Shown in pieces: positions 1 through 8,858 of a DNA stretch of 64,000 bases. This DNA is from Desulfovibrio sp. (lineage in GTDB: Bacteria; Desulfobacterota; Desulfovibrionia; Desulfovibrionales; Desulfovibrionaceae). Where the stretch lies: positions 219,826 through 283,825 of the forward strand of contig JAFXOX010000046.1 in NCBI GenBank assembly GCA_017528345.1. Direction: 5' to 3'. The notes beneath the pieces are model-generated. The model did not search any database. It had not been told where the DNA came from and worked only from the letters and a program-made list of their open reading frames with translations. How positions within the stretch are numbered: the first letter of the stretch is position 1; every line of letters starts with the position of its first letter. The translations under genes were made by a program, and so were the position numbers.

Positions 1-1794
1 CACCCCACCTGTATTGGCGGCAATGGTGTCACCAAGGGTGATATAGTCGTGCTTGTCTGTTCCGATTTCCGTAATGGTCCGCAAAAAGAGCGGAAAAAGC
101 GGAATCAGCCGGTCTGGGACGCGCCACAGGGGCAAAAGCAACGTTGCATAGGCAATACCCACTGTTGGCTGCTCATGAGCCAGAAAAAGATAATCTCCCT
201 GTTCAGCTTTTTGCGGTATGAGCGCATTGCGCTTAGGCAGATCCGCAACGGTCAGAGCTGGGATGGTTGCTAGCGCCTCAGGGCTGTCGGGTGTCGTCTG
301 CGCTTTGGCAAGGCGTTCAGTTTCAGTAAGATAGTACTTGCGGCCTGATTCATCCTGGGACTTTTGAAAGGACTCAAGTCGCTCTGCTTCGTTGCGCGCA
401 AGCTTGTCTGCAAGCAAGGGGTCGGGAACAAGAATCACCGTTGAACGATGCTGATTCTTGAGAAAACGTGTTGTAATGAGCTCTTCAAACAGCTTTTCTC
501 CACGCGCAAGACGCTCTTTAATGTCCGCCAGCGGGGCCTCAAAGGCCAAAGCGGCGAAGGGATCGCCATCGTAGAGCCACGTAGAAAGAGCCTGAATCAT
601 AGCCGCAAGACCTCGCGGAAAACGACCTGTATTGCGCTCGCGATAGTCAAACTCAACACTGTTCACAGCGGCAAGCACGGTACTGCTGGCAATCCCCTTA
701 TCCACAAGTTCCTGCAGTGTATCAAAGATCAATGTCTCAGCCCGTGGAATATCCTCACGGCGGATGCCTTTGAGACCAGTTGAGTAATACATCTGCCTGA
801 GATCTGTCTCTAAACCGCAACCTGTGGTGTCCTCACCCAGGCCCGATGTGATCAAGGCTCGTTGTAGAGGACTGCCAGGCATGCCTTCGAGAATATGACT
901 GAGCATTTCCATCTGCAGAGCTTCGTGAACATTCCCGCGCTCGCCAAGTAGCCAGTTGACAGTGAACATGGCTTTATCTTGGCCATCTCCGGCAGCATAG
1001 GCGACCTCTCGCTGTCTCGGCAGCGCAAATGGATGCTGCAGAGGGATGACAGAATCTACTTTCTTATATTCGTAGTCGGCCAAAACCTTCTGTACGATTT
1101 CAAGTCTTTTTGACTCCGGGTCATCACCCCAAAAAAAGAAGCGGGCGTTGGATGGATGATAATAGCGAGCGTGAAAGTCCCTGAAGGACTGATAGGTGAG
1201 ATCGGGAATGCGTTCGGGATCCCCTCCTGAATCGAGACTATAAAGCGTATCCGGGAAAAGAGACTGCTGACTCTGTTCGGCTAAAACCGAGTCAGGCGAG
1301 GAATAGGCGCCCTTCATTTCATTGAAGACAACCCCTTTATACGTCCAGGGTCCGTCCTTACTCTGCGCATCGATATGCCAGCCTTCCTGGCGGAAAATAT
1401 CCTCACTGATACTGGGATGAAACACGGCGTCAAGATAGACATCTATAAGATTGTAAAAATCCTGAAGATTGGCGCTGGCCACAGGATAGCAGGTCTTGTC
1501 AGGAAACGTGAAAGCATTGAGAAAGGTCTGCAGAGAGCCCTTCAGCAGTTCCACAAAAGGTTCTTTCACCGGATACTTCTGAGAGCCGCACAGCACCGAG
1601 TGCTCCATGATATGCGCAACGCCCGTGGAATCGGCAGGGGGAGTCCTTAAGGTCACACCAAAGCATTTATTTTCGTCACCATTGACCACGGAGAGCAGTT
1701 GCGCCCTGGTCGACGTATGCTCAAAAAGGCTAATGGTGCCGCCGACTTCACTGAGTTCGCGTTTCTCAATCAAAGTAAATGCCGAAGTGCTCAT
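1..1794 (-). CDS. M16C (presequence protease-like) zinc metallopeptidase, 3' end outside window
   Basis: The first 598 codons are visible and the gene runs off the left edge. It starts at ATG 1794 with an AAGGA ribosome site just upstream. Translation gives an inverted zinc motif, HIMEH, at residues 61-65 and a downstream zinc-ligand region FNEMKGAYSSP with Glu near 159, as in the insulinase superfamily. The large single chain and the early motif fit the PreP/Mop112 type (about 960-1,000 aa), which degrades free peptides inside a closed chamber. No signal peptide is visible, so a cytoplasmic location is inferred. It is transcribed divergently from rpsB. The family is secure; the precise substrate is not known from sequence. 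Confidence 0.9.
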   Translation of the reverse strand, partial: MSTSAFTLIEKRELSEVGGTISLFEHTSTRAQLLSVVNGDENKCFGVTLRTPPADSTGVAHIMEHSVLCGSQKYPVKEPFVELLKGSLQTFLNAFTFPDKTCYPVASANLQDFYNLIDVYLDAVFHPSISEDIFRQEGWHIDAQSKDGPWTYKGVVFNEMKGAYSSPDSVLAEQSQQSLFPDTLYSLDSGGDPERIPDLTYQSFRDFHARYYHPSNARFFFWGDDPESKRLEIVQKVLADYEYKKVDSVIPLQHPFALPRQREVAYAAGDGQDKAMFTVNWLLGERGNVHEALQMEMLSHILEGMPGSPLQRALITSGLGEDTTGCGLETDLRQMYYSTGLKGIRREDIPRAETLIFDTLQELVDKGIASSTVLAAVNSVEFDYRERNTGRFPRGLAAMIQALSTWLYDGDPFAALAFEAPLADIKERLARGEKLFEELITTRFLKNQHRSTVILVPDPLLADKLARNEAERLESFQKSQDESGRKYYLTETERLAKAQTTPDSPEALATIPALTVADLPKRNALIPQKAEQGDYLFLAHEQPTVGIAYATLLLPLWRVPDRLIPLFPLFLRTITEIGTDKHDYITLGDTIAANTGGV

Positions 1795-1982
1795 AGAAAA
1801 ATCCTTGAATAGGTATGACAGAAGTGCGCAAAAGCACGCTTTCGGAATATAGTGTGGGCTGCATGACAGTATTCTAAACGAAATCAAAGTAGTCAGTTCT
1901 CATTTTTTTGTCAAAATCTGTAAAAATTCGTGGGATAAGCTCTGAGCAAAAAAGAGCGTGTTCCCTCGAGGTCATGGCCATC

Positions 1983-2011
1983 TTGCTCTTTTTCAAAAAA
2001 AGATCTATAAG
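1983..2011 (+). promoter_or_regulatory. Predicted sigma-70 promoter of rpsB-tsf
   Basis: TTGCTC at 1983-1988 and TATAAG at 2006-2011 are separated by 17 bases and match the housekeeping consensus well at the -10 box. The implied leader is roughly 190 nt, long for a two-gene operon, which leaves room for the S2 autoregulation known for rpsB in other bacteria. No start-site data are available. Confidence 0.55.
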
Positions 2012-2152
2012 ATTTGTCTTTAGCGCTTTTGCTGGTCTTGTCCAGAAAGCCAACGGTTCAGGGTTTTGTCCCTTTTTTTGCTCACATACCGTGAGGATCA
2101 CATTCATTTCACACATCTCGCTTTCCCGGGTGATTCATAGGGAGCCAGATCC

Positions 2153-2167
2153 GTCCCTCTCAGGGAC
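2153..2167 (+). promoter_or_regulatory. Hairpin in the rpsB leader
   Basis: GTCCCT (2153-2158) and AGGGAC (2162-2167) form a 6-bp stem with a 3-base loop, 27 bases upstream of the rpsB AAGGAG site. There is no T-run, so it is not an intrinsic terminator. A role as an S2-binding or folding element is inference only. Confidence 0.35.
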
Positions 2168-2204
2168 ACAGGCGAGATGGCGGTTGAACCCCTAAGGAGT
2201 TTCC

Positions 2205-2966
2205 ATGGCCTACGTCACAATGAAACAGATGCTTGAGACTGGCGTCCATTTTGGCCACCAGACACGTCGCTGGAATCCCAAAATGCGTCCCTTTATCTTT
2301 GGTGCCCGCAACGGTATCCATATTATTGATCTCCAGCAGACCGTACACCTTTTCCGCAAGGCCTACGATGCCGTTGTCGATACAGTCGCCAAGGGTGGTA
2401 AGGTGCTTTTTATCGGCACCAAGCGCCAAGCTCAGGAAACGATTGCCGCTGAAGCTACCCGCTGCGGTCAGTACTATGTTTCCAATCGCTGGATGGGTGG
2501 TACGCTGACAAATTTTGTCACAATCCAAAAAAGTATTGAGCGTCTGAAGAAGCTTGAGGCCATGTTTGCCGACGGCAGCATCAACAAGTACCAGAAAAAA
2601 GAAGTTCTGCTGCGCGAACGTGAAAAAAATAAACTTGAAGAAACACTCGGCGGTATCAAGAATATGGAGCGCCTGCCCCAGCTGGCCTTCATCATTGATC
2701 CCAACCGTGAGGATATTGCGGTACGCGAATGCCGTAAACTCGGCATTCCCATTGTGGCCATTACCGACACCAACTGCGACCCCGACAACATTGACTACAT
2801 TATTCCCGGCAATGACGACGCCATCCGCGCCATTAAACTCTTTGTTGGTTCCTTTGCCGATGCCTGCCTTGAAGGCGAAGCTATGAACAAGGATGGCGGC
2901 AATGCGGAAGAGCAATTACAAAAAGCTGCGGAAGCTGAAGACAAGGACGAAACAGCTGCTCAGTAG
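2205..2966 (+). CDS. rpsB: 30S ribosomal protein S2
   Basis: A 253-aa protein beginning [19 protein letters not shown], the typical S2 start, with the [21 protein letters not shown] block and a coiled-coil middle (about residues 105-150). The C-terminus ends in an acidic, alanine-rich tail. S2 is a late-assembling protein of the small subunit, needed for S1 binding. The start is fixed by AAGGAG at 2194-2199. It is followed 31 bases later by tsf, the usual bacterial pair. The tail after residue 225 ([13 protein letters not shown]...) is lineage-variable and probably disordered. Confidence 0.98.
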   Translation: MAYVTMKQMLETGVHFGHQTRRWNPKMRPFIFGARNGIHIIDLQQTVHLFRKAYDAVVDTVAKGGKVLFIGTKRQAQETIAAEATRCGQYYVSNRWMGGTLTNFVTIQKSIERLKKLEAMFADGSINKYQKKEVLLREREKNKLEETLGGIKNMERLPQLAFIIDPNREDIAVRECRKLGIPIVAITDTNCDPDNIDYIIPGNDDAIRAIKLFVGSFADACLEGEAMNKDGGNAEEQLQKAAEAEDKDETAAQ

Positions 2967-2997
2967 CAGCATAACTAGTTTCTGAAAAAGGTGTATT

Positions 2998-3861
2998 ATG
3001 GCGACAATTACAGCTCAAATGGTCAAGGACCTGCGTGAAAAAACAGGCGCAGGTATGATGGATTGCAAAAAGGCACTGGTAGCCGTTGATGGCGATGAGC
3101 AAAAAGCTGTTGACTGGTTGCGTCAGAAAGGTATGGCCAAAGCGGCCACCAAGAGCGGACGTGCCACTGCAGAAGGTCTCGTCTGCGTGAAAACAAGTAG
3201 CGACGGCAAAACCACGGCTCTTGCCTCTCTCTATTGCGAAACAGACTTTGTGGCTCGTGGTGATAAATTCCAGGCTGAAGTCGACAAAATCGCCCAGGCT
3301 GTTCTGGACAAAGATCCCAAAAATATCCAGGCTCTTGAGGATCTGCTTGGCGACGACGTCAAACAGCTCATTGCCACCGTGGGCGAAAATATGAAAATTG
3401 GTGCTTTCGCACGCCACAGCAAAGCCTCTGACCGGGAAGCGTTAGGACACTATATTCACTCAAACGGCAAAATTGGTGTTCTCGTCTGGGCTGAGTTCGG
3501 CAAAGCTGAAAATACGACCAGTGAAGCCTGCAAAACGCTTTTGCGAGAGCTTGCCATGCAGATTGCTGCCACCAACCCCATGGCACTTGATGCCGATGGC
3601 GTTGATCCCAAAGCTATTGAACGCGAGCGGGAAGTCTATATTGAAAAAGCCCGAGCCGAAGGCAAACCTGAACAGATCATCAATAAGATTGCTGACGGTG
3701 CTGTGCAAAAATTCAAAAAATCCGTTTGCCTCCTCGATCAGCCCTATATCCGCGACGACAAAAAAGCTGTGAGCGAAATCGTCAAGGAGGCTGCAAAAGC
3801 TCTGGGCGATACGGTCAAAGTCCTTGGCTACCAGCGCATTCAGCTGACAGCTGAAGAGTAG
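2998..3861 (+). CDS. tsf: Translation elongation factor Ts
   Basis: 287 aa, a normal EF-Ts length. The N-terminal UBA-like domain is followed by the signature KTGAGMMDCKKAL (about residues 15-27) and TDFVARGDKF (about 81), which contacts EF-Tu. A second core repeat contains HYIHSNGKIGVLV. EF-Ts is the guanine nucleotide exchange factor that recycles EF-Tu-GDP in the cytoplasm. It is the second gene of the rpsB-tsf operon and ends about 60 bases before a strong intrinsic terminator. Confidence 0.98.
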   Translation: MATITAQMVKDLREKTGAGMMDCKKALVAVDGDEQKAVDWLRQKGMAKAATKSGRATAEGLVCVKTSSDGKTTALASLYCETDFVARGDKFQAEVDKIAQAVLDKDPKNIQALEDLLGDDVKQLIATVGENMKIGAFARHSKASDREALGHYIHSNGKIGVLVWAEFGKAENTTSEACKTLLRELAMQIAATNPMALDADGVDPKAIEREREVYIEKARAEGKPEQIINKIADGAVQKFKKSVCLLDQPYIRDDKKAVSEIVKEAAKALGDTVKVLGYQRIQLTAEE

Positions 3862-3923
3862 GTACCGATTTTGCTGTTCTCCCCGGCTTGTAGCCCTGGA
3901 GAATACAAAGCGTATAGACGACA

Positions 3924-3953
3924 GGGGAAAGTCACATCTTTCCCCTTTTTTTT
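3924..3953 (+). terminator. Intrinsic terminator of rpsB-tsf
   Basis: GGGGAAAG (3924-3931), loop of 6, CTTTCCCC (3938-3945), then eight T (3946-3953). A perfect 8-bp stem with a T-run immediately after it. Confidence 0.92.
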
Positions 3954-4369
3954 CACCTTTTTCTGTTGGACACGTAGGCCTTTCCCCTTGCGGACCTAGA
4001 CCGGGAACTGGTGTACAGTACTACAATTTTCTGCAGCATAGTGTCAGCAGTTGGTCACAAGGCACCACTTCCTCTCACCGTTCCGTGCCAGACACTGAGA
4101 GAAAAGTTCGTGGATAGTACGTGCAAACATCGGCTGAGCTATTTTCATCAAAGCACCAAAGTATTGCCTTTCCCGGCAGAGATCTCACTGCCACTACGCA
4201 AGAGCTTGCGACAAATCGAGGCCTGCGCGACCTTCTAGCTTGCCTTCTTGAACAACAATCATGATTTGCCGCGATAAAAGAGTTCGTGCATACTGGGTAT
4301 CAGGCCTTTTACGGCGATTTCTGAAAGTCGGCATTCATGCCGCCCCTTCCCATAATCACATCTTTTTAC
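3954..4369. other. Gene-poor spacer between tsf terminator and nitroreductase leader
   Basis: About 415 bases with no frame supported by a ribosome site or family motif. A CATAAT box at 4351-4356 lies 13 bases before the GGAGG of the nitroreductase leader and could be a -10 element. I see nothing else. Confidence 0.5.
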
Positions 4370-4426
4370 GGAGGCAGCGTTTCCGCCCTGACATGTATGA
4401 AGGGTATCTACGCTGAAAGTGTTATG
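4370..4426 (+). promoter_or_regulatory. SD-hairpin-ATG leader, copy A (nitroreductase)
   Basis: GGAGGCAGCG (4370-4379), 31 bases, CGCTGAA (4411-4417), six bases, ATG 4424. GGAGG is 49 bases from the ATG, too far for normal use. Pairing of CAGCG (4375-4379) with CGCTG (4411-4415) would bring it to 8 effective bases. The loop holds a second small stem, CCCT/AGGG, and the shared CCTGA. The same architecture recurs upstream of three other genes in this window. Confidence 0.65.
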
Positions 4427-4942
4427 AATGATATTCTCACAACAATCTGCACACGTCGCAGCTGTCGCTCCTTTCAACAGACCATGCCCCCCAGAGATCT
4501 GCTTGAACAGATTGCAAAGGCTGGAAGCTATGCGGCCTCAGGCCGCGGAAAACAATCACCGGTCATTGTTGTGGTTACCGACAAAGAGACTCGCGATCAG
4601 CTTGCAGCTATGAATGCACGTTTTTTGGGGGTCGATAGCGATCCCTTCTACGGAGCCCCCTGCCTGATGGTTGTTTTGGCCCAAACGAGCTTTCCCACCT
4701 ATCTCTATGACGGAAGCCTCGTTATGGGGAATCTGATGCTTGCAGCTCATGCCCTGAACCTTGGCAGCTGCTGGATTCATCGCGCAAAAGAGGAATTTGC
4801 CGACGCCGAAGGAAAGCTGCTTCTGCAAAAATGGGGCTTAACAGATGCATATGAAGGCATTGGTCACTGTGTTCTTGGCTACCCGGCTCACGCACCTGAC
4901 AAGCCTCTCCCACGCAAGCCAGACTATATCCGTTTCGTCTAA
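4424..4942 (+). CDS. Nitroreductase-family FMN oxidoreductase
   Basis: 172 aa from ATG 4424. The N-terminus MNDILTTICTRRSCRSF is the classic nitroreductase start, whose Arg residues contact FMN phosphate. Other blocks are GSYAASGRGKQSPVIVVV (about 39-56) and a C-terminal GIGHCVLGYPA. These homodimeric flavoproteins reduce nitro compounds, quinones or enones with NAD(P)H in the cytoplasm; the physiological substrate is unknown. An in-frame upstream ATG (4337) is rejected because the family N-terminus begins at 4424 and the leader A geometry points to the same start. It is a single gene, flanked by spacers on both sides. Confidence 0.88.
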   Translation: MNDILTTICTRRSCRSFQQTMPPRDLLEQIAKAGSYAASGRGKQSPVIVVVTDKETRDQLAAMNARFLGVDSDPFYGAPCLMVVLAQTSFPTYLYDGSLVMGNLMLAAHALNLGSCWIHRAKEEFADAEGKLLLQKWGLTDAYEGIGHCVLGYPAHAPDKPLPRKPDYIRFV

Positions 4943-5305
4943 TGCTGGATTTCAAAGCTATTCCTGCTTTTCATCCTATACCCCTAAAGCCATGATAAGG
5001 CGCACGACTAGAATTTCCTTGCTTTTCTGCCTTTCCTGCCGCAAACTGTTCTTTTAGCCTGCGGAGAGATGTGTAAACCTTGGGGAAGAGCTGGTCGCTT
5101 TGCAGCTGCAACATTCCCATAACGGAGTATTTGCAAGGGAAAACCAAGCAAGTATTCTTTTGGAAGTCACGTTACCGCAGGAACTCACCTTCTTGTTGGT
5201 GTATGTTGACTCCGCAAGGGATCTCTGGCTTTAGGCGAGGTGTCAAATGATGTTTCTTGGCAGGTATAGCGTGATTTCACCTCAACTACATCACTATATC
5301 TTGAT
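4943..5305. other. Spacer before panC
   Basis: About 360 bases with no supported gene. No clear terminator follows the nitroreductase and no strong ribosome site precedes panC. I could not identify a confident promoter. Confidence 0.45.
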
Positions 5306-6169
5306 ATGCAAATAATCAAAACTCTTTCTGAACTTTCAGAACTTTGCCGTAGCTTTCACCAAGCACAGCAGAGCATCTGTCTTGTGCCGACCATGGGATA
5401 CTATCATGCAGGCCATGAAGATCTTATGCAGTATGGCAGAACTCTCGCTGATAAGCTTGTTGTCAGCCTTTTTGTCAATCCGACCCAGTTTGGTCCGGCA
5501 GAAGATTTGGAAAACTATCCAAAAGACCATGAACGAGACAGCCGCATTGCGGAGTCTCACGGTTGTGACGTCCTTTTCCTGCCCGATGCCGCAGACATGT
5601 ATACAGCAGACCACGCAACATGGGTTGAAGTTCCAAAAATGACGAAAATACTTTGCGGCCTTTCAAGACCAATCCATTTTCGCGGTGTCTGTACCGTTGT
5701 GCTTAAACTCTTCAACTTGACGCAGGCTGATTATGCGGTTTTTGGAGAAAAAGACTGGCAGCAGCAGGCTATTTTGAAAAAAATGGTTGAAGATCTCAAT
5801 GTACCTGTGACGATAAAAACACGGGCAACAGTGCGCGAGGCTGACGGTCTGGCCCTTTCCTCACGCAATGTCTACCTCACTGCCGAAGAAAGGAAGCAGG
5901 CTCCTGCCATCTATGCGGGTCTTTGCGCAGCACGCACTCTCGTCAAAAAGGGCGAGAGAAATGCTAAAAAGATTAAGGACCTTGTCTTGCAAAAATGGGC
6001 TGTGGACATACCTCTTGGCCGTCTTGATTATCTGAATATTGTGGATCCATATAATCTCGAAAATGTCGAATATCTCGAGCAGGATGCGCTCATGGCCTGT
6101 GCTGTGCGCCTTGGAAAGGCCCGACTTATCGACAATATTCTCTTACCTGCCTGTGGTACACAGGCCTAA
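5306..6169 (+). CDS. panC: Pantothenate synthetase
   Basis: 287 aa. It catalyses ATP-dependent condensation of D-pantoate with beta-alanine, the last step to vitamin B5 and CoA. Diagnostic blocks are [13 protein letters not shown] (about residues 28-40, HIGH-like nucleotide site), [33 protein letters not shown] and [10 protein letters not shown]. The usual second residue of PTMGxLH is Tyr here, a small deviation. No good Shine-Dalgarno precedes ATG 5306, so initiation may be weak. Its stop codon sits inside the ribosome site of metK, 10 bases upstream of that start, suggesting coupled translation. Panthothenate and SAM genes are not normally functionally linked. Confidence 0.96.
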   Translation: MQIIKTLSELSELCRSFHQAQQSICLVPTMGYYHAGHEDLMQYGRTLADKLVVSLFVNPTQFGPAEDLENYPKDHERDSRIAESHGCDVLFLPDAADMYTADHATWVEVPKMTKILCGLSRPIHFRGVCTVVLKLFNLTQADYAVFGEKDWQQQAILKKMVEDLNVPVTIKTRATVREADGLALSSRNVYLTAEERKQAPAIYAGLCAARTLVKKGERNAKKIKDLVLQKWAVDIPLGRLDYLNIVDPYNLENVEYLEQDALMACAVRLGKARLIDNILLPACGTQA

Positions 6170-6179
6170 GGAGTCGAGC

Positions 6180-7352
6180 ATGCTACCCAAAGGCAAATAC
6201 TTTTTCACTTCAGAGTCGGTTACCGAAGGGCATCCGGACAAAGTTGCCGACCAGATCTCCGATGCTGTTCTGGACACTCTCCTTGAGCAAGATCCTGATT
6301 CCCACGTGGCGTGCGAGACTCTCGTTACCACCGGTATGGCAGTTATTGCCGGAGAGATCTCCACGAAGGGTTATGCAGATTTGCCTTCTGTCGTTCGCAA
6401 AACAATCAAGGAAATCGGCTATACAGGCTCTGAAATGGGATTCGACGCTGAAACTTGCGCCGTGATATCCTCCATTGATCATCAGTCTCCTGATATTGCA
6501 CAGGGTGTTTCACGTGAAACACCCGAAGCGCAAGGAGCCGGTGATCAGGGGATGATGTTCGGCTATGCCTGCACAGAAACAGCGACTCTCATGCCAGCTC
6601 CCATCTATTGGGCTCATCAACTCTCTCAGCGCCTGACCTATGTCCGCAAACAGGGTATTGTAGATTTCTTCCGGCCAGACGGAAAAACTCAAGTATCCTT
6701 TGAATACCATGACGGCAAGCCTGTACGTATTCACGACGTTGTGGTCTCAACACAGCATGCCGCCTCAGCCAGCCAGGAGGATGTCATTGAAGCGGTCAAG
6801 CAGGAAGTCATCCTCCCAGTTCTTGATACTTCCGGGTTCTTTGATGAAAAAGATTGCAAAATTTTCATCAATACCACAGGGCGCTTTGTCGTCGGCGGTC
6901 CCATGGGAGACTGCGGACTGACCGGACGAAAAATCATTCAGGATACCTACGGTGGCAGCGGGCACCACGGCGGTGGAGCCTTTTCCGGCAAAGATCCTTC
7001 CAAAGTTGACCGTTCAGGCGCCTATATGGGTCGATATATTGCCAAAAATGTTGTGGCAGCCGGACTTGCTCCTGTTTGCGAAGTACAGATTGCCTACTGC
7101 ATTGGCGTAGCGGAACCAGTCAGTGTCCTGGTCTCTTCCGATGGTACGAGCGATATTTCTGATGAAATTCTCACAAAAGCGGTGCGAGAAGTTTTTGATT
7201 TGCGCCCCTATTTCATCAGCAAACGCCTTGATCTCAAACGTCCCATTTATCAAAAGACCTCTTGCTACGGTCATTTTGGCAGAGAGCTGCCTGAATTCAC
7301 CTGGGAAAAAATCGATGCGGCCAAAGATCTGAAAACAGCGGCACACATCTAA
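6180..7352 (+). CDS. metK: S-adenosylmethionine synthetase
   Basis: 390 aa from ATG 6180, preceded by AAGGAG (6168-6173). It makes SAM from methionine and ATP in the cytoplasm. Signatures are [17 protein letters not shown] (about 9-25), [12 protein letters not shown] (about 118-129, methionine loop) and [16 protein letters not shown] (about 260-275, P-loop-like). The start is chosen because MLPKGKYFF matches the family and the longer frame lies inside panC. A perfect parS site is embedded at 6506-6521, encoding GVSRET in a variable loop next to the active-site GAGDQG block. A strong terminator follows. Confidence 0.98.
   Translation: MLPKGKYFFTSESVTEGHPDKVADQISDAVLDTLLEQDPDSHVACETLVTTGMAVIAGEISTKGYADLPSVVRKTIKEIGYTGSEMGFDAETCAVISSIDHQSPDIAQGVSRETPEAQGAGDQGMMFGYACTETATLMPAPIYWAHQLSQRLTYVRKQGIVDFFRPDGKTQVSFEYHDGKPVRIHDVVVSTQHAASASQEDVIEAVKQEVILPVLDTSGFFDEKDCKIFINTTGRFVVGGPMGDCGLTGRKIIQDTYGGSGHHGGGAFSGKDPSKVDRSGAYMGRYIAKNVVAAGLAPVCEVQIAYCIGVAEPVSVLVSSDGTSDISDEILTKAVREVFDLRPYFISKRLDLKRPIYQKTSCYGHFGRELPEFTWEKIDAAKDLKTAAHI
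6506..6521. other. parS centromere site, perfect match (inside metK)
   Basis: The 16-bp palindrome TGTTTCACGTGAAACA matches the bacterial chromosomal parS consensus exactly, and the symmetry extends to 22 bp (6503-6524, GGG...CCC). It is the loading site for the ParB CTP-dependent clamp. It lies about 32 kb left of dnaA. Confidence 0.93.
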
Positions 7353-7373
7353 TATGCCAGATGTCTGAGTTCT

Positions 7374-7410
7374 GCGCCTTATGTCCCTGGGGAGATAAGG
7401 CGCTTTTTTT
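7374..7410 (+). terminator. Intrinsic terminator of panC-metK
   Basis: GCGCCTTAT (7374-7382), loop of 12, ATAAGGCGC (7395-7403), then seven T. A perfect 9-bp stem. Confidence 0.92.
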
Positions 7411-7498
7411 GTGCTGTTGCTGATATTCTGCGCTTTTCCAAAATTCCCATCTATGCTAAGACTTCGCCAGACTTCACAACATTTTGCAAGGATAGCTC

Positions 7499-8590
7499 AT
7501 GCCAGGTAATACTTTTGGTCATATGCTCAGATTGACAACTTTTGGTGAATCTCACGGGCAGTCCATTGGGGGGATCCTTGATGGCGTTCCCCCGGGCCTT
7601 CACCTTTGCGAGGCAGATCTCCAGAAAGAACTTGACCTGCGAAAGCCGGGCCAGGGTGCGACTTCAACGAGCCGAGTAGAAGCAGATATCGTTCACATCC
7701 AGTCAGGGCTTTTCGAAGGCATGACCACAGGCACCCCCATTGCTTTTCTTATCGCCAACACAAATCAGCACTCAAAGGATTATGACAATCTTGCCAAGGT
7801 CTTCCGGCCAGGCCATGCCGATTACACCTACTTTCAAAAGTATCTTGGCATACGTGACCATCGGGGAGGAGGTCGCGCCTCAGGGCGCGAGACGGCGGCG
7901 AGAGTTGCCGCAGGAGCCATTGCCGCAAAAATGCTTGCCGGCATTGGCGTTGAGATTATGGCAGCAAGTGTAGAACTTGGGGGAATACCTGTTGATCAAG
8001 AAAACTGCGATCTCTCAGGAGCCCTCGCAAGGCCCTATTTCGCTGCCTCAGACCAGGTCATAGAACTCTGGGATCAAGCTGTGTACGAGGCAAGAAAAGC
8101 GCAAGATACGCTTGGTGGCGTTGTCCAGATCGAGGCAAAGCATGTGCCAGCAGGTCTTGGCGAGCCTGTCTTTGACAAACTTTCGGCCATGCTTGGTCAC
8201 GGTCTCTTGAGTGTCGGTGCCGTCAAGGGCATTGAGTTTGGCGACGGTTTCACGTCTGCACGCCGCCGTGGGTCTCAAAACAATGATCTTTTGCTCGCAG
8301 CAGATACCCCTGGGGGGTCTGTGCGCTTTGCCTCCAATCATGCAGGCGGCATACTTGGAGGCATAAGCTCTGGTCAGGACATTGTCATCCGTTGTGCCGT
8401 CAAGCCTATTGCCTCAGTGCCAAGACCACAGAAGACCGTCGATATCAGCGGGAACGCCTGTGAAATAACCATTTCTGGCCGACATGACCTTTCAGCCATT
8501 CCCCGCATTGTGCCCGTTCTTAAAGCTATGACATCTCTTGTTCTCGCTGATGCCTGGCTTATGCAGCAGGCTATCTGTAGCAGTCTTTGA
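7499..8590 (+). CDS. aroC: Chorismate synthase
   Basis: 363 aa. It converts 5-enolpyruvylshikimate-3-phosphate to chorismate using reduced FMN, the last common step of aromatic biosynthesis. Signatures are FGESHGQSIGGILDGVPPG (about 12-30), RPGHADYTYFQKYLGIRDHRGGGRASGRETAARVAAGA split across about 102-140, and EFGDGF. The start has AAGGAT upstream. The stop TGA at 8588-8590 arises at a tandem duplication junction. The degraded second copy immediately downstream carries a 16-residue continuation that the present gene lacks, so this C-terminus is probably secondarily shortened. All catalytic blocks are intact. Confidence 0.97.
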   Translation: MPGNTFGHMLRLTTFGESHGQSIGGILDGVPPGLHLCEADLQKELDLRKPGQGATSTSRVEADIVHIQSGLFEGMTTGTPIAFLIANTNQHSKDYDNLAKVFRPGHADYTYFQKYLGIRDHRGGGRASGRETAARVAAGAIAAKMLAGIGVEIMAASVELGGIPVDQENCDLSGALARPYFAASDQVIELWDQAVYEARKAQDTLGGVVQIEAKHVPAGLGEPVFDKLSAMLGHGLLSVGAVKGIEFGDGFTSARRRGSQNNDLLLAADTPGGSVRFASNHAGGILGGISSGQDIVIRCAVKPIASVPRPQKTVDISGNACEITISGRHDLSAIPRIVPVLKAMTSLVLADAWLMQQAICSSL

Positions 8591-8858
8591 CAAACTTTCA
8601 GCCATGCTCGGTCACGATCTTTTGAGTGTCGGTTTATACCTCTGTGCCAAGACCACAAAAGACCGTCAAACGCAACGGAAAAGTCTGTGAAATGAGTATT
8701 TCCGGCCGACATGTTCTTTCAGCCATCCCCGCATTGTGCCCGTCCTTACAGCTATGACATCTCTTGTTCTCGCTGATACCTGGCTTATGCAGCAGGCGAT
8801 CTGCGCAAGCCTTTCACGTTTCACCCGGCTACCAGACCAAAGCCCATTCCATGGATAA
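8583..8858 (+). pseudogene. Decayed tandem copy of the aroC 3' end
   Basis: From 8583 the sequence repeats aroC from 8168 (offset 415), matching closely for about 50 bases. It then skips roughly 190 bases and resumes near aroC 8412 at GTGCCAAGACCAC, continuing to the end of the gene. Numerous substitutions and an indel break the frame. The last stretch reads in the aroC frame through LMQQAICASL and on for 16 further codons to a TAA at 8856-8858, which overlaps the recD2 start. That tail looks like the original aroC terminus, with the upstream copy being the one cut short by the duplication. Confidence 0.85.

Larger units (their letters stand above)
1795..2204. other. Intergenic region between M16C peptidase and rpsB
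   Basis: About 410 bases separating two divergent genes. It holds a good rightward promoter candidate at 1983-2011 and a small hairpin at 2153-2167. Short open frames exist on both strands, but they have no convincing ribosome site or recognisable product. Confidence 0.6.

Noticed and set aside
2160..2915. Long open frame antisense to rpsB (251 codons)
   Set aside because: Mirror of a highly conserved ribosomal gene with no ribosome site or family match; a coding shadow.
6039..6179. Longer start for metK
   Set aside because: Lies wholly inside panC; AAGGAG directly precedes ATG 6180 and the family starts there.
7353..7498. SAM or other riboswitch near metK
   Set aside because: Only an intrinsic terminator is present; no riboswitch-like helices were seen upstream of metK, which starts 10 bases after panC.
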